From the NCBI GenBank assembly GCA_028717105.1, contig JAQUOM010000036.1, forward strand, positions 1-13,749: a DNA stretch of 13,749 bases, written 5' to 3'. Positions 1-5,839 of this stretch are shown piece by piece. Below the pieces are notes generated by a model. The model was given only the letters and a program-made list of their open reading frames with translations, was not told where the DNA came from and made no database searches. This stretch comes from Candidatus Omnitrophota bacterium (GTDB taxonomy: Bacteria; Omnitrophota; Gorgyraeia; Velamenicoccales; Velamenicoccaceae). The translations under genes and the position numbers were made by a program. How positions within the stretch are numbered: the stretch's first letter is position 1; each line of letters begins with the position of its first letter.

Positions 1-76
1 GGACAGCCCGATAGAGCTTCTCGGCGGCCCACGCCCCCTGCCACTTCTCTTCTATAGTTTTGAAGTTATAGTCCAT
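1..76 (-). CDS. leuS: Leucyl-tRNA synthetase, N-terminal fragment (continues beyond window start)
   Basis: Only the first 25 codons are present; the gene leaves the window at base 1. The minus-strand ATG at 76 gives a peptide starting MDYNFKTIEEKWQGAW. This matches the usual N-terminus of bacterial leucyl-tRNA synthetase (a short basic/aromatic lead, then an IEEKWQ-x-x-W helix). LeuRS charges tRNA-Leu with leucine in the cytoplasm. The start lies inside the last codons of nfo and overlaps it by 11 bp, so the two are probably translated from one message; no strong Shine-Dalgarno sequence is visible. Valyl- or isoleucyl-tRNA synthetase is a less likely alternative, because the fragment is too short to contain a HIGH motif. 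Confidence 0.65.
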   Translation of the reverse strand, partial: MDYNFKTIEEKWQGAWAAEKLYRAV

Positions 77-923
77 GGTTCATTTGCATTAATTTTCTGA
101 CCTTACTGAGGTTGATTTCATCGGATCGGGGCGTTTCCTTCGGAGTCTCCAGGATAAACGCCGCCTCTCTCAGTTTTGGATGATTGACAATGTGCCTCAT
201 GGCCCTCAGGCCGATCAACCCCTTACCGATATGCTGATGCCTGTCATTATGGGATCCCAGGGGTGTCAGGGAATCATTAAGGTGGACCACCTTGACGGCG
301 CCCGGGCACGTCTTGCGTTCGATCTCTGCCAGCAGGATATCAAAAATCTCGGGTCTTCGCACATCAAAGCCCGCTTCGAAGACGTGAGCCGTATCAAGAC
401 AGACACCCAGCCGATGCCGGTCTTTGACGCCCTCGAAAATCTTACGATGATGGTCGAATGTCGCGCCAAGCCACGATCCCGACCCGGCCGTATTTTCCAA
501 AAGCAGCTGTACGCCAAGGCCTTTTGTCCCTGCGAGGATCTCGTTGACCGCGGCAATAAATGCTTTCAGCCCCTGCGGAAGCGTGCTGTTTTTATAACTC
601 CCCATATGTGTCACCACATATTCGGCGCCCAAAAGCGCAGCTTCGCGCATATCTTCCATATAAGTCGCAATGGATTTCTTATAAAGAACGTCGTAACTTG
701 TTGCCAGGTTAATAAGATAAGGCACATGAATCGCTACGATGCCGATGCCTTCTTCTCTACGCCGCTTCCTGAATTCTACCGCGTCCCGGGCATCGATTTC
801 CAATTGTCTCCATTGCCTTGGGTTTCTTGAAAAGATCTGCATGGCGCTGCAGCCAAGGCTTGCGGCCCGGTCAACGGACTCATAAATCTTTCCGCTTATG
901 GAAACGTGGACACCCAGAAACAT
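66..923 (-). CDS. nfo: Endonuclease IV (AP endonuclease)
   Basis: A 285-residue TIM-barrel base-excision repair enzyme that cuts the backbone 5' of abasic sites, using three zinc ions. All nine metal ligands of the family can be placed in order and at the expected spacing: H66 (in AIHVPYLINLA), H106 (VTHMGS), E143 (LLENTAG), D177 and H180 (CLDTAHVFEAGF), H214 (VHLNDS), D227 and H229 (NDRHQHIGKG) and E259 (ILETP). The length is typical of the family. The ATG at 923 is followed at once by the conserved LGVHVSISGK strand, which fixes the start; only a weak AAGG-like ribosome site precedes it. It overlaps the downstream synthetase gene by 11 bp, so both probably share the promoter at 961-989. Confidence 0.97.
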   Translation of the reverse strand: MFLGVHVSISGKIYESVDRAASLGCSAMQIFSRNPRQWRQLEIDARDAVEFRKRRREEGIGIVAIHVPYLINLATSYDVLYKKSIATYMEDMREAALLGAEYVVTHMGSYKNSTLPQGLKAFIAAVNEILAGTKGLGVQLLLENTAGSGSWLGATFDHHRKIFEGVKDRHRLGVCLDTAHVFEAGFDVRRPEIFDILLAEIERKTCPGAVKVVHLNDSLTPLGSHNDRHQHIGKGLIGLRAMRHIVNHPKLREAAFILETPKETPRSDEINLSKVRKLMQMNHGL

Positions 924-960
924 GGAAATTTTCTAAAGAGCCTTCGAAACGAATAGGGTG

Positions 961-989
961 ATATTAACATAAAACATTGGAGGCTTCAA
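961..989 (-). promoter_or_regulatory. Candidate sigma-70 promoter for nfo
   Basis: On the minus strand TTGAAG (989-984) is separated by 17 bp from TAATAT (966-961). Each box matches four of six consensus bases. It lies about 40 bp upstream of the nfo start and is the best candidate in this divergent gap, but it is only moderate. Confidence 0.4.
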
Positions 990-1044
990 GAAACTTTCCA
1001 GGCGGCCGGCACCCCCTCCGACAGGACGAAAAGGACCGAAAGTG

Positions 1045-1073
1045 TTGACAATCCCGGCGGTCTATACTATGAT
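1045..1073 (+). promoter_or_regulatory. Sigma-70 promoter for tRNA-Ala
   Basis: A perfect TTGACA (1045-1050), a 17-bp spacer and TATGAT (1068-1073, five of six consensus bases) give a predicted transcription start near 1080, about 25 bases before the tRNA. This is a near-consensus strong promoter, as expected for a stable RNA gene. Confidence 0.85.
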
Positions 1074-1104
1074 TATTAAGCTATTTTGACCTGGGGTTTC
1101 CATT

Positions 1105-1180
1105 GGGGCTGTAGCTCAGCTGGGAGAGTGCCTGACTGGCAGTCAGGAGGTCACGGGTTCGATCCCCGTCAGCTCCACCA
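1105..1180 (+). tRNA. tRNA-Ala (anticodon GGC)
   Basis: A 76-nt cloverleaf. The acceptor stem GGGGCTG pairs with CAGCTCC (one G-T pair). The D arm contains AGCTCAGCTGGGAGAG. The anticodon stem CCTGA/TCAGG encloses the loop CTGGCAG, so the anticodon is GGC and reads GCC. The T arm is ACGGG-TTCGATC-CCCGT. The terminal CCA is encoded (1178-1180). A run of six T follows one base later (1182-1187), which may help termination. Confidence 0.97.
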
Positions 1181-1209
1181 CTTTTTTGCGACAGAATAAA
1201 AAAGTGGTG
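1176..1209. repeat. 12-bp perfect inverted repeat starting in the tRNA-Ala CCA end
   Basis: The left arm 1176-1187 (CCACCACTTTTTT less its first base) pairs perfectly with the right arm 1198-1209 across a 10-base loop. The left arm begins within the last bases of tRNA-Ala. It could fold as a processing or termination hairpin, but no T-run follows the right arm. Its function is unknown. Confidence 0.6.
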
Positions 1210-1229
1210 CCTGCCTGCCGACAGGCAGG
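1210..1229. repeat. Short palindrome (PACRQAG-type intergenic repeat)
   Basis: CCTGCCTG, loop CCGA, CAGGCAGG: an 8-bp perfect stem with a tetraloop, directly adjoining the preceding inverted repeat. Read as protein it gives PACRQAG, a string I recognise from spurious database proteins of candidate-phylum genomes, so it is probably a dispersed REP-like repeat. The rest of the gap to 1370 shows no gene or clear promoter. Confidence 0.6.
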
Positions 1230-1370
1230 GATGCCGGAACGACCGTTGCGAGGCGACAAGCCGAGCAGGAAGCGACGGCGCCACCACCTTAATGTTTCCC
1301 CGACAAGGGAAAAAGACGCGGCAGAGCGTCCCGCGAGCACAAGAATCTCATCCTCTACCCCTCCTTACTC

Positions 1371-1760
1371 ATGAAGCCTAAACAAGGCATCGTCCTCTTC
1401 GGCCTGATCGAGATCGGCATCGGCACAGCCACTCTGGCCCTCATCCTTCAAAGCCTCCTGACAGGCACCCTCCCCAAACCGCCCAACGTACTGACATTCG
1501 TCATCATCAGCAGCCTGATTTCTATCCTCTTGGGCGCGGGCCTCCTGTTAAAATGGCCCTACTCAAGGAAACTTCTGATCTTTTTTGCGGGATGGGTCAT
1601 CTTAAGCAAAATTCTGATCTTCAGCGGGATCATCGTCCTCTGCTGCGATCTGGAAACCACCATCGCCCCCGACGTCAAAAATCTTATTTCCGTCTTCTAT
1701 CACGTCTTGATCATCCTCTATTTCCACAGCCGGCCCGTCAAAGCGGAGCTTGAACGATGA
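1371..1760 (+). CDS. Small four-helix membrane protein of unknown function, coupled to nfeD
   Basis: 129 residues, not recognised as a named family. Hydrophobic segments at about 6-28, 41-60, 68-91 and 104-119 suggest four transmembrane helices, with a short basic C-terminal tail (RPVKAELER). Its TGA overlaps the ATG of nfeD by 4 bp (ATGA, 1757-1760), so the two are very probably translationally coupled and the product may work with the NfeD protease in the inner membrane; that role is inference from context only. The ATG at 1371 is the only Met in the reading frame near the start, but the upstream sequence is pyrimidine-rich with no Shine-Dalgarno sequence. The start is therefore less certain than the stop. 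Confidence 0.75.
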   Translation: MKPKQGIVLFGLIEIGIGTATLALILQSLLTGTLPKPPNVLTFVIISSLISILLGAGLLLKWPYSRKLLIFFAGWVILSKILIFSGIIVLCCDLETTIAPDVKNLISVFYHVLIILYFHSRPVKAELER

Positions 1761-3292
1761 GCACCTTTTTGTCCCATGCCAGCGAAATCCTCCGGAGCCA
1801 TTGGCGCAGGCGGATGGATTTCTCTTTGTCCTGTTTTAAAAAAATCCCTGCGGGAGGGATAAAAAAAACAGCGCTCCTCGCGTGCGTTTTTTCTTCCTCT
1901 CTCTTCTGGGCATCTGCTTCGTCGCCGCAAACCGCATCGCAGAAAACATTCCTGGTCCTTACGATCGACAATAAAATCATCGGCCCCGTCGTTGCCGCAT
2001 ATGTCGATCGGGGGATCGAAACGGCTGAAGACGGCGGTTATCAGGGGTGCATCATCCTTTTGGATACTCCCGGCGGCCTCCTCGAGTCTACCCGGACAAT
2101 CGTCAAAAAGATCATCAACGCCTCTGTCCCGGTCATCACCTATATCGCACCCAGCGGTTCCCGTGCGGGGTCCGCCGGAGTCTTTATCACGCTGGCCTCC
2201 CATGTGGCTGCCATGGCCCCTTCCACTCATATCGGAGCTGCGCACCCGGTAACGATCGACGGGGACAAAGGCGAAGAACGCTCGCTAAAGAAAGCGATCG
2301 AAGACCTTACCGACACCCTGCGGTCTCAAAAAAAGCAGGCGGCCCCGGCGAAGGCTCCCTCTCCTCAAAATCAGGAAACCCCTCCTGAAGAAACAGGCGG
2401 CATCATGGAAAACAAAATCCTCAATGATACGCTCGCCTGGATAGAAACCATTGCCAAGAACAAAAACCGTAACGCCGAATGGGCCAGGCTCGCGGTCCTC
2501 AAAAGCGTGTCCGCCACGGAAAAAGAAGCTTCGGAAAAACACATCATCGACCTGGTTGCGACGGATATCGATGATCTCTTAAAACAGCTCCATGGCCGCG
2601 CCGTCACATTAACCGAAAACCGCACGATCGTCCTGGAAACTCATAACGCCCTGCTGCGGCGCGCCGACCTCACCATGAGAGAGAATATCCTCAATACGCT
2701 GATCAACCCCAATATTGCCTACATCCTCATGATGATCGGCCTCCTCGGCCTGTTTATCGAAATCACCCATCCCGGCGTCATCTTTCCCGGGGTGGCTGGC
2801 GTGATCTGCCTCGTCTTGGCGTTTTATGCCTTTGCCATCCTGCCGGTAAATTTCGCGGGATTCCTCCTGATCGGCCTGGCAATGATCCTGTTGATAGGAG
2901 AAGTCCTGACACCGGCCACCTTCGGCCTCTTGACGTTGGCGGGCATTGTCGCCATGCTTTTAGGCTCTCTTATGCTCGTTGACGCGTCGTTCAGCGGCCT
3001 GGGTGTTTCACTCCACGTCATCCTGCCGCTCATCCTGGCCGTGGCCTCCATCGCCATGGTTTTACTCACCAATGTCGTCCGGGCCCATCGCAGAAAGGTC
3101 ATGACCGGCCCTGAAAGCCTTGCCGGCAGCGAAGGCGAAGCGAAAACAGACATCACTCCGGGCGGCGAAGGCCAGGTTTTTCTGAACGGCGAGATATGGA
3201 GCGCCGTCAACAAAGGAAAGGCGCCAATCGCCAAGGACGAAAAAATAAAAGTGGTAGGAATTGACAAAGTCAAACTGCTTGTGACAAAATAA
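1757..3292 (+). CDS. nfeD: NfeD-family membrane serine protease (ClpP-like plus NfeD domain)
   Basis: A 511-residue full-length NfeD. It has an N-terminal hydrophobic export segment (about 36-56). A ClpP/crotonase-fold protease domain follows (about 65-280) with DTPGGLLEST and GSRAGSAGVFITLASH; Ser139 is the expected nucleophile and Lys220, in MENKILNDTLAW, the expected general base. Four to five transmembrane helices span about 317-440, and a C-terminal NfeDC OB-fold domain lies at 453-511. Archaeal relatives cleave stomatin C-termini, which suits the slipin gene next door. Between catalytic Ser and Lys there is a long polar Lys/Pro/Gln-rich insert (about 168-215). The chosen ATG is coupled to the upstream stop with GGAG 8 bases ahead; the ATG at 1814 is an alternative that would shorten the unusually long pre-signal stretch. 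Confidence 0.92.
   Translation: MSTFLSHASEILRSHWRRRMDFSLSCFKKIPAGGIKKTALLACVFSSSLFWASASSPQTASQKTFLVLTIDNKIIGPVVAAYVDRGIETAEDGGYQGCIILLDTPGGLLESTRTIVKKIINASVPVITYIAPSGSRAGSAGVFITLASHVAAMAPSTHIGAAHPVTIDGDKGEERSLKKAIEDLTDTLRSQKKQAAPAKAPSPQNQETPPEETGGIMENKILNDTLAWIETIAKNKNRNAEWARLAVLKSVSATEKEASEKHIIDLVATDIDDLLKQLHGRAVTLTENRTIVLETHNALLRRADLTMRENILNTLINPNIAYILMMIGLLGLFIEITHPGVIFPGVAGVICLVLAFYAFAILPVNFAGFLLIGLAMILLIGEVLTPATFGLLTLAGIVAMLLGSLMLVDASFSGLGVSLHVILPLILAVASIAMVLLTNVVRAHRRKVMTGPESLAGSEGEAKTDITPGGEGQVFLNGEIWSAVNKGKAPIAKDEKIKVVGIDKVKLLVTK
3260..3290 (+). repeat. 31-bp direct repeat, copy 1 (3' end of nfeD)
   Basis: This copy encodes the last residues of NfeD (IDKVKLLVTK). It recurs at 3392-3422 with 29 of 31 identical bases. 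The flanks of the two copies do not match. Confidence 0.9.
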
Positions 3293-3305
3293 GAACCTTG
3301 ATCGG

Positions 3306-3330
3306 CCCGCCACAAAGCGCCGGCGGGTTA
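3306..3330 (+). terminator. Possible weak terminator after nfeD
   Basis: CCCGCC (3306-3311) pairs with GGCGGG (3322-3327) around a 10-base loop and is followed only by TTAATT. It sits 14 bases after the nfeD stop, but the T-run is poor. Confidence 0.3.
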
Positions 3331-3334
3331 ATTC

Positions 3335-3383
3335 GGGCGCATGACTTATGGATGACTTCGGATCAGCCCCATAAGCCATGCCC
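3335..3383. repeat. Imperfect inverted repeat in the nfeD-slipin gap
   Basis: The left arm 3335-3351 and right arm 3369-3383 form about 14 base pairs with a 2-base bulge and one mismatch; the loop is 17 bases. There is no T-run on either strand. It lies between the two copies of the 31-bp direct repeat. Confidence 0.5.
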
Positions 3384-3391
3384 TCATTAAA

Positions 3392-3422
3392 ATTGACAAA
3401 GTCAAACGGCCTGTGACAAAAT
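3392..3422 (+). repeat. 31-bp direct repeat, copy 2 (decayed duplicate of the nfeD tail)
   Basis: Identical to the end of nfeD at 29 of 31 positions, 132 bases downstream. The two changes would alter LL to RP and the stop codon is not retained, so it is noncoding debris or a reused motif rather than part of a protein. It also contains a TTGACA hexamer. Confidence 0.85.
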
Positions 3423-3439
3423 CGGATCGGATATTTCTC

Positions 3440-3468
3440 TTTATTGATTGCCAGCCGTCGGGTATAAT
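3440..3468 (+). promoter_or_regulatory. Candidate promoter for the slipin gene
   Basis: A perfect TATAAT (3463-3468) lies 37 bases before the slipin ATG. The -35 region at the usual 17-bp distance (TTTATT, 3440-3445) is weak. The predicted leader is about 30 bases. Confidence 0.55.
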
Positions 3469-3505
3469 CCCGTCATCAATACCTGAAAGCTAAAAAGGGG
3501 GTCTT

Positions 3506-4255
3506 ATGAGTTTTCCAGTGATCGTCGGCATTGTCCTTGTCGTCTACCTTCTGAACTCCATCAAGGTGCTCAACGAATATGAACGGGCGGTCATCTTCCG
3601 CCTGGGCCGCATCTTATCCAAACCCAAAGGGCCGGGGGTCATCCTTGTTTTCTTCCCCATTGACCGCCTGGAACGCGTCAGCCTGCGCACCGTCACGCTG
3701 GATGTGCCGCCGCAGGACATCATCACCAAAGACAACGTCTCGGTCAAGGTCAACGCCGTTGTCTACTATAGAGTCATGAACCCGACCCTCGCCATCATTG
3801 AAGTCGAGGATTATCATTTTGCCACCTCTCAGATGTCCCAAACATCCCTGCGAAGCACGGTAGGACAGGTAAATTTGGATGAGCTCCTTTCAGAAAGGGA
3901 GAAGATCAATTCAGAATTGCAGTTGATCATCGACAAGGCAACGGACCCCTTGGGCGTCAAGGTCTCCCATGTAGAAATCAAGCACGTCGACCTGCCGCAG
4001 GAAATGCAGCGCGCCATGGCCAAACAGGCGGAAGCCGAAAGAGAACGCCGCGCCAAAGTCATCTCGGCCGAAGGCGAATACCAGGCCTCCGAAAAACTCG
4101 CGCAGGCAGCCCAGGTCCTCCAGCGACAACCCATGAGCTTACAAATGCGTTATCTCCAGACGCTCATGGATATCTCGACGGAAAAATCCTCCATCATCGT
4201 CTTCCCCTTGCCGATGGAAATGCTCGGATGGTTCAAGACGCAAGGAGAAAAATAA
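3506..4255 (+). CDS. Slipin / stomatin-like SPFH-domain membrane protein
   Basis: 249 residues. One N-terminal hydrophobic hairpin-type anchor (about 3-17) is followed by the SPFH core: YERAVIFRLGRI, then GPGVILVFFPIDRLERVSLR, DVPPQDIITKDNVSVKVNAV and YYRVMNP. A charged helical region runs at about 165-205 (AMAKQAEAERERRAKVISAEGE), and a C-terminal segment ends IIVFPLPMEML. Slipins oligomerise on the inner membrane and organise lipid and protein domains. Genes for NfeD and slipins are classically paired, and archaeal NfeD proteases cut the partner slipin near its C-terminus. The ATG at 3506 has a good ribosome site (AAAGGGGGT, spacing about 4-5). Because tRNA-Leu starts only 21 bases after the stop, the two are probably on one transcript. 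Confidence 0.95.
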   Translation: MSFPVIVGIVLVVYLLNSIKVLNEYERAVIFRLGRILSKPKGPGVILVFFPIDRLERVSLRTVTLDVPPQDIITKDNVSVKVNAVVYYRVMNPTLAIIEVEDYHFATSQMSQTSLRSTVGQVNLDELLSEREKINSELQLIIDKATDPLGVKVSHVEIKHVDLPQEMQRAMAKQAEAERERRAKVISAEGEYQASEKLAQAAQVLQRQPMSLQMRYLQTLMDISTEKSSIIVFPLPMEMLGWFKTQGEK

Positions 4256-4276
4256 TAAGAAAATTGAAAATCGATT

Positions 4277-4359
4277 GCCGAAGTGGCGGAATGGCATACG
4301 CGGTGGTCTCAAAAACCATTAGGCTCACGCCTGTGAGGGTTCGACTCCCTCCTTCGGCA
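4277..4359 (+). tRNA. tRNA-Leu (anticodon CAA)
   Basis: An 83-nt class II tRNA. The acceptor arms GCCGAAG and CTTCGGC pair perfectly. The anticodon stem GTGGT/ACCAT encloses loop CTCAAAA, giving anticodon CAA, which reads TTG. There is a long variable arm (GGCTCACGCC core) and a T arm GAGGG-TTCGACT-CCCTC. The discriminator base is A4359. CCA is not encoded, in contrast to tRNA-Ala in the same window, so the cell must add CCA post-transcriptionally. Confidence 0.95.
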
Positions 4360-4365
4360 TAATTT

Positions 4366-4389
4366 AAAAACCGGACACCTCACGTCCGG
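4366..4389 (-). terminator. Rho-independent terminator for the minus-strand stress operon
   Basis: CCGGAC (4371-4376) pairs with GTCCGG (4384-4389) around a 7-base loop. Read on the minus strand the hairpin is followed by TTTTT (4370-4366). It is a second barrier behind the bidirectional terminator at 4400-4434. Confidence 0.65.
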
Positions 4390-4399
4390 AACAAAAATT

Positions 4400-4434
4400 A
4401 AAAACCCCTGACGGTTAAATGTCAGGGGTTTTTT
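4400..4434. terminator. Strong bidirectional rho-independent terminator
   Basis: CCCCTGAC (4405-4412) and GTCAGGGG (4421-4428) form a perfect 8-bp stem with an 8-base loop. T6 (4429-4434) follows on the plus strand and the mirrored A5 precedes it (T5 on the minus strand). It closes the slipin/tRNA-Leu transcript and the convergent operon that ends at 4456. Confidence 0.92.
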
Positions 4435-4455
4435 CTCAACCCTTCTGCCTGATTA

Positions 4456-4821
4456 TTATTTCGGCTGGTCCTGTTCCTCTTGAAGGCCGCGGAGAGCGCG
4501 TTCCGGCCTGCAGGCGAAATATTTCTTGTCCGGCGTAGAAGCGCAAACCCCGGCCTCCTCTTCTCCTCTCGGCCCGCGGCATTGACACGCATCGCCTTCG
4601 GCCTTACCCGAACAGGCGTCAATCGCCTCTTGAGGCGGAGCCTTCATTTCGCGGCCGCCGGAAGGCCCATCTGCCTCACGCGGCGGAGAGAATAAAGACT
4701 CATCATTTTGAGATGCCGTCTGGGATTCTTCACCAAAAGCACTCATCGCCAAAAATAGCGAAAAAAACAAAATCAAACACATCGCCGTCTTTTTGCCCCA
4801 GACATGCCCCGGCTTCCTCAT
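4456..4821 (-). CDS. Secreted Cys-rich protein of unknown function, last gene of the ECF sigma cluster
   Basis: 121 residues from the ATG at 4821. A basic start and hydrophobic core (about 11-29) form a signal peptide. An acidic/polar spacer follows, then a compact Cys-containing block at 63-106 (PPQEAIDACSGK, GDACQC, AGVC, FACRP) with cysteines at 70, 79, 81, 93 and 104. The block resembles small periplasmic Cys-motif proteins of the form AC-x-GK-x-x-G-x-x-C; the function is unknown, with metal or redox chemistry possible. I prefer 4821 because AAGGA lies 8 bases upstream; the frame is open to an ATG at 4860, which would add 13 very basic residues. It lies 72 bases after the Spy/CnrX-like gene on the same strand, so it is probably the last cistron. 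Confidence 0.75.
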   Translation of the reverse strand: MRKPGHVWGKKTAMCLILFFSLFLAMSAFGEESQTASQNDESLFSPPREADGPSGGREMKAPPQEAIDACSGKAEGDACQCRGPRGEEEAGVCASTPDKKYFACRPERALRGLQEEQDQPK

Positions 4822-4893
4822 CAGGACCATCCTTTCTCTTGCCCTGCGGTGCCTGTTCAACGGAAATACGGCCGCCCTGTTGACGCCCCATCT

Positions 4894-5379
4894 CTATCTC
4901 CCGGGAGGCAGGTCTTCAGAAGGCGGCCCGTACCCATCCATGGGGCCTCGGCCTCCCTGTGGACAACCGGCTGAACGCATCTCATCAAGAAGCGCTATAA
5001 ATTTCTCCTGCTGGGCCGGGTCAAGGATATTCATAATCCTCTCATCGCCTTCGCTCTTGATCTTATCGATCGTATAACGGACATCCTCTCCCAGCCTGTC
5101 GATCTCCTGGCGCGACCTCTCCAAGATCTTTTCGACTTCGGCTTCCTGTTCCTTGTCGAGATCCAGCCGGTCCGCCAGCATTTCGACGGGGCTTGCGCCG
5201 CCGAATCTGCCTCCCGGGCCCCGGCCCATAAAATGCTCGGCCCTCATGGCGAAATTCGGTCCGCCCGGCGGTCCAAACTCCGGACAAGCCGCTTTTTTGA
5301 CGATCCCGGCACCGACCAGGACACCGGCCAAGACACACAACACAGCAAAGACAGCCACATACACTGCATTCCTGTTCAT
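4894..5379 (-). CDS. Membrane-anchored Spy/CnrX-like periplasmic stress-sensor protein
   Basis: 161 residues. An N-terminal hydrophobic helix (about 6-27) probably anchors the protein. A Gly/Pro/Met-containing linker comes next, then an all-helical domain at about 65-137 with RLDLDKEQEAEVEKILE and ILDPAQQEKFIALLDEM. The two-helix pattern, with its L-x-x-x-Q-like turn, is that of the Spy/CpxP/ZraP and CnrX (heavy-metal resistance, periplasmic) superfamily. In CnrX-type systems such a protein holds or senses metal and controls an ECF sigma/anti-sigma pair. Here it follows the anti-sigma gene by 22 bp, so a regulatory role toward that pair is a reasonable inference, but no metal ligands can be assigned with confidence. 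The ribosome site AGGAGA ends a few bases before the ATG at 5379. The C-terminus is Gly/Pro-rich and probably disordered. Confidence 0.8.
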   Translation of the reverse strand: MNRNAVYVAVFAVLCVLAGVLVGAGIVKKAACPEFGPPGGPNFAMRAEHFMGRGPGGRFGGASPVEMLADRLDLDKEQEAEVEKILERSRQEIDRLGEDVRYTIDKIKSEGDERIMNILDPAQQEKFIALLDEMRSAGCPQGGRGPMDGYGPPSEDLPPGR

Positions 5380-5401
5380 GGGCCTCTCCTTTCTTGAAAA
5401 A

Positions 5402-5839
5402 CTAATTTTTTGCTCCTAGAATCAACCCCAAGGCCATAGCCGTTGTCGTTTTGGTCCCGCTGAAGATATGTTCTTCCAATGAATACCGGCCCGTCTGCCG
5501 GGGGCCCAGGATCAAAAAAATCGCGGATAGCGCGATAGCGACGGCCGGGAGAAAAATGAGCCTGCGCGCGAAATATCCCATACCGACCAGAGAAAAATCC
5601 TCTCGCCCGCTCTTCTGGCACAAGATCTGCATCAGCAGGCGCCTCGCCAGCTCTCCCTCAGGCAAAGCCTTACGCTCTTTTTTCAACAAAAGCTCCCTGA
5701 CACAGGAGAATGCCCGTAATTCTTTTTTACAGGAAAAACACCCGGCCACATGCGCTTCAACGAAAGCCGCATCCCTATCCCCGGCTTCCCTGTCGATGTA
5801 GCGGGACAACAGTTTTCTGACTCTTACGCATGCGTTCAT
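5402..5839 (-). CDS. Zinc-finger anti-sigma factor, membrane-bound
   Basis: 145 residues. The cytoplasmic N-terminus carries the ZAS/zf-HC2 signature H30-x3-C34-x2-C37 (HVAGCFSCKKEL), which normally binds Zn and clamps the cognate ECF sigma factor; Cys4 could be the fourth ligand and Cys46 lies close by. One transmembrane helix (about 93-112) and a short periplasmic tail follow, so the signal is probably read across the inner membrane. The ATG at 5839 overlaps the sigma stop by 4 bp (ATGA), and GGAGGA sits about 8 bases ahead. This fixes the start: the frame is open to 5926, but that extension lies wholly inside the sigma gene. The coupling suggests sigma and anti-sigma are made in fixed ratio. 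Confidence 0.92.
   Translation of the reverse strand: MNACVRVRKLLSRYIDREAGDRDAAFVEAHVAGCFSCKKELRAFSCVRELLLKKERKALPEGELARRLLMQILCQKSGREDFSLVGMGYFARRLIFLPAVAIALSAIFLILGPRQTGRYSLEEHIFSGTKTTTAMALGLILGAKN

Noticed and set aside
180..830. 216-codon plus-strand open frame inside nfo
   Set aside because: Antisense shadow of a gene with all catalytic residues in place; no ribosome site or recognised domain.
1081..1340. Minus-strand open frames antisense to tRNA-Ala (ending TGIEPVTS, or containing DGDRTRDLLTASQALSQLSY)
   Set aside because: Well-known artefact peptides translated from the antisense of tRNA-Ala plus the adjacent repeat; the tRNA is certain.
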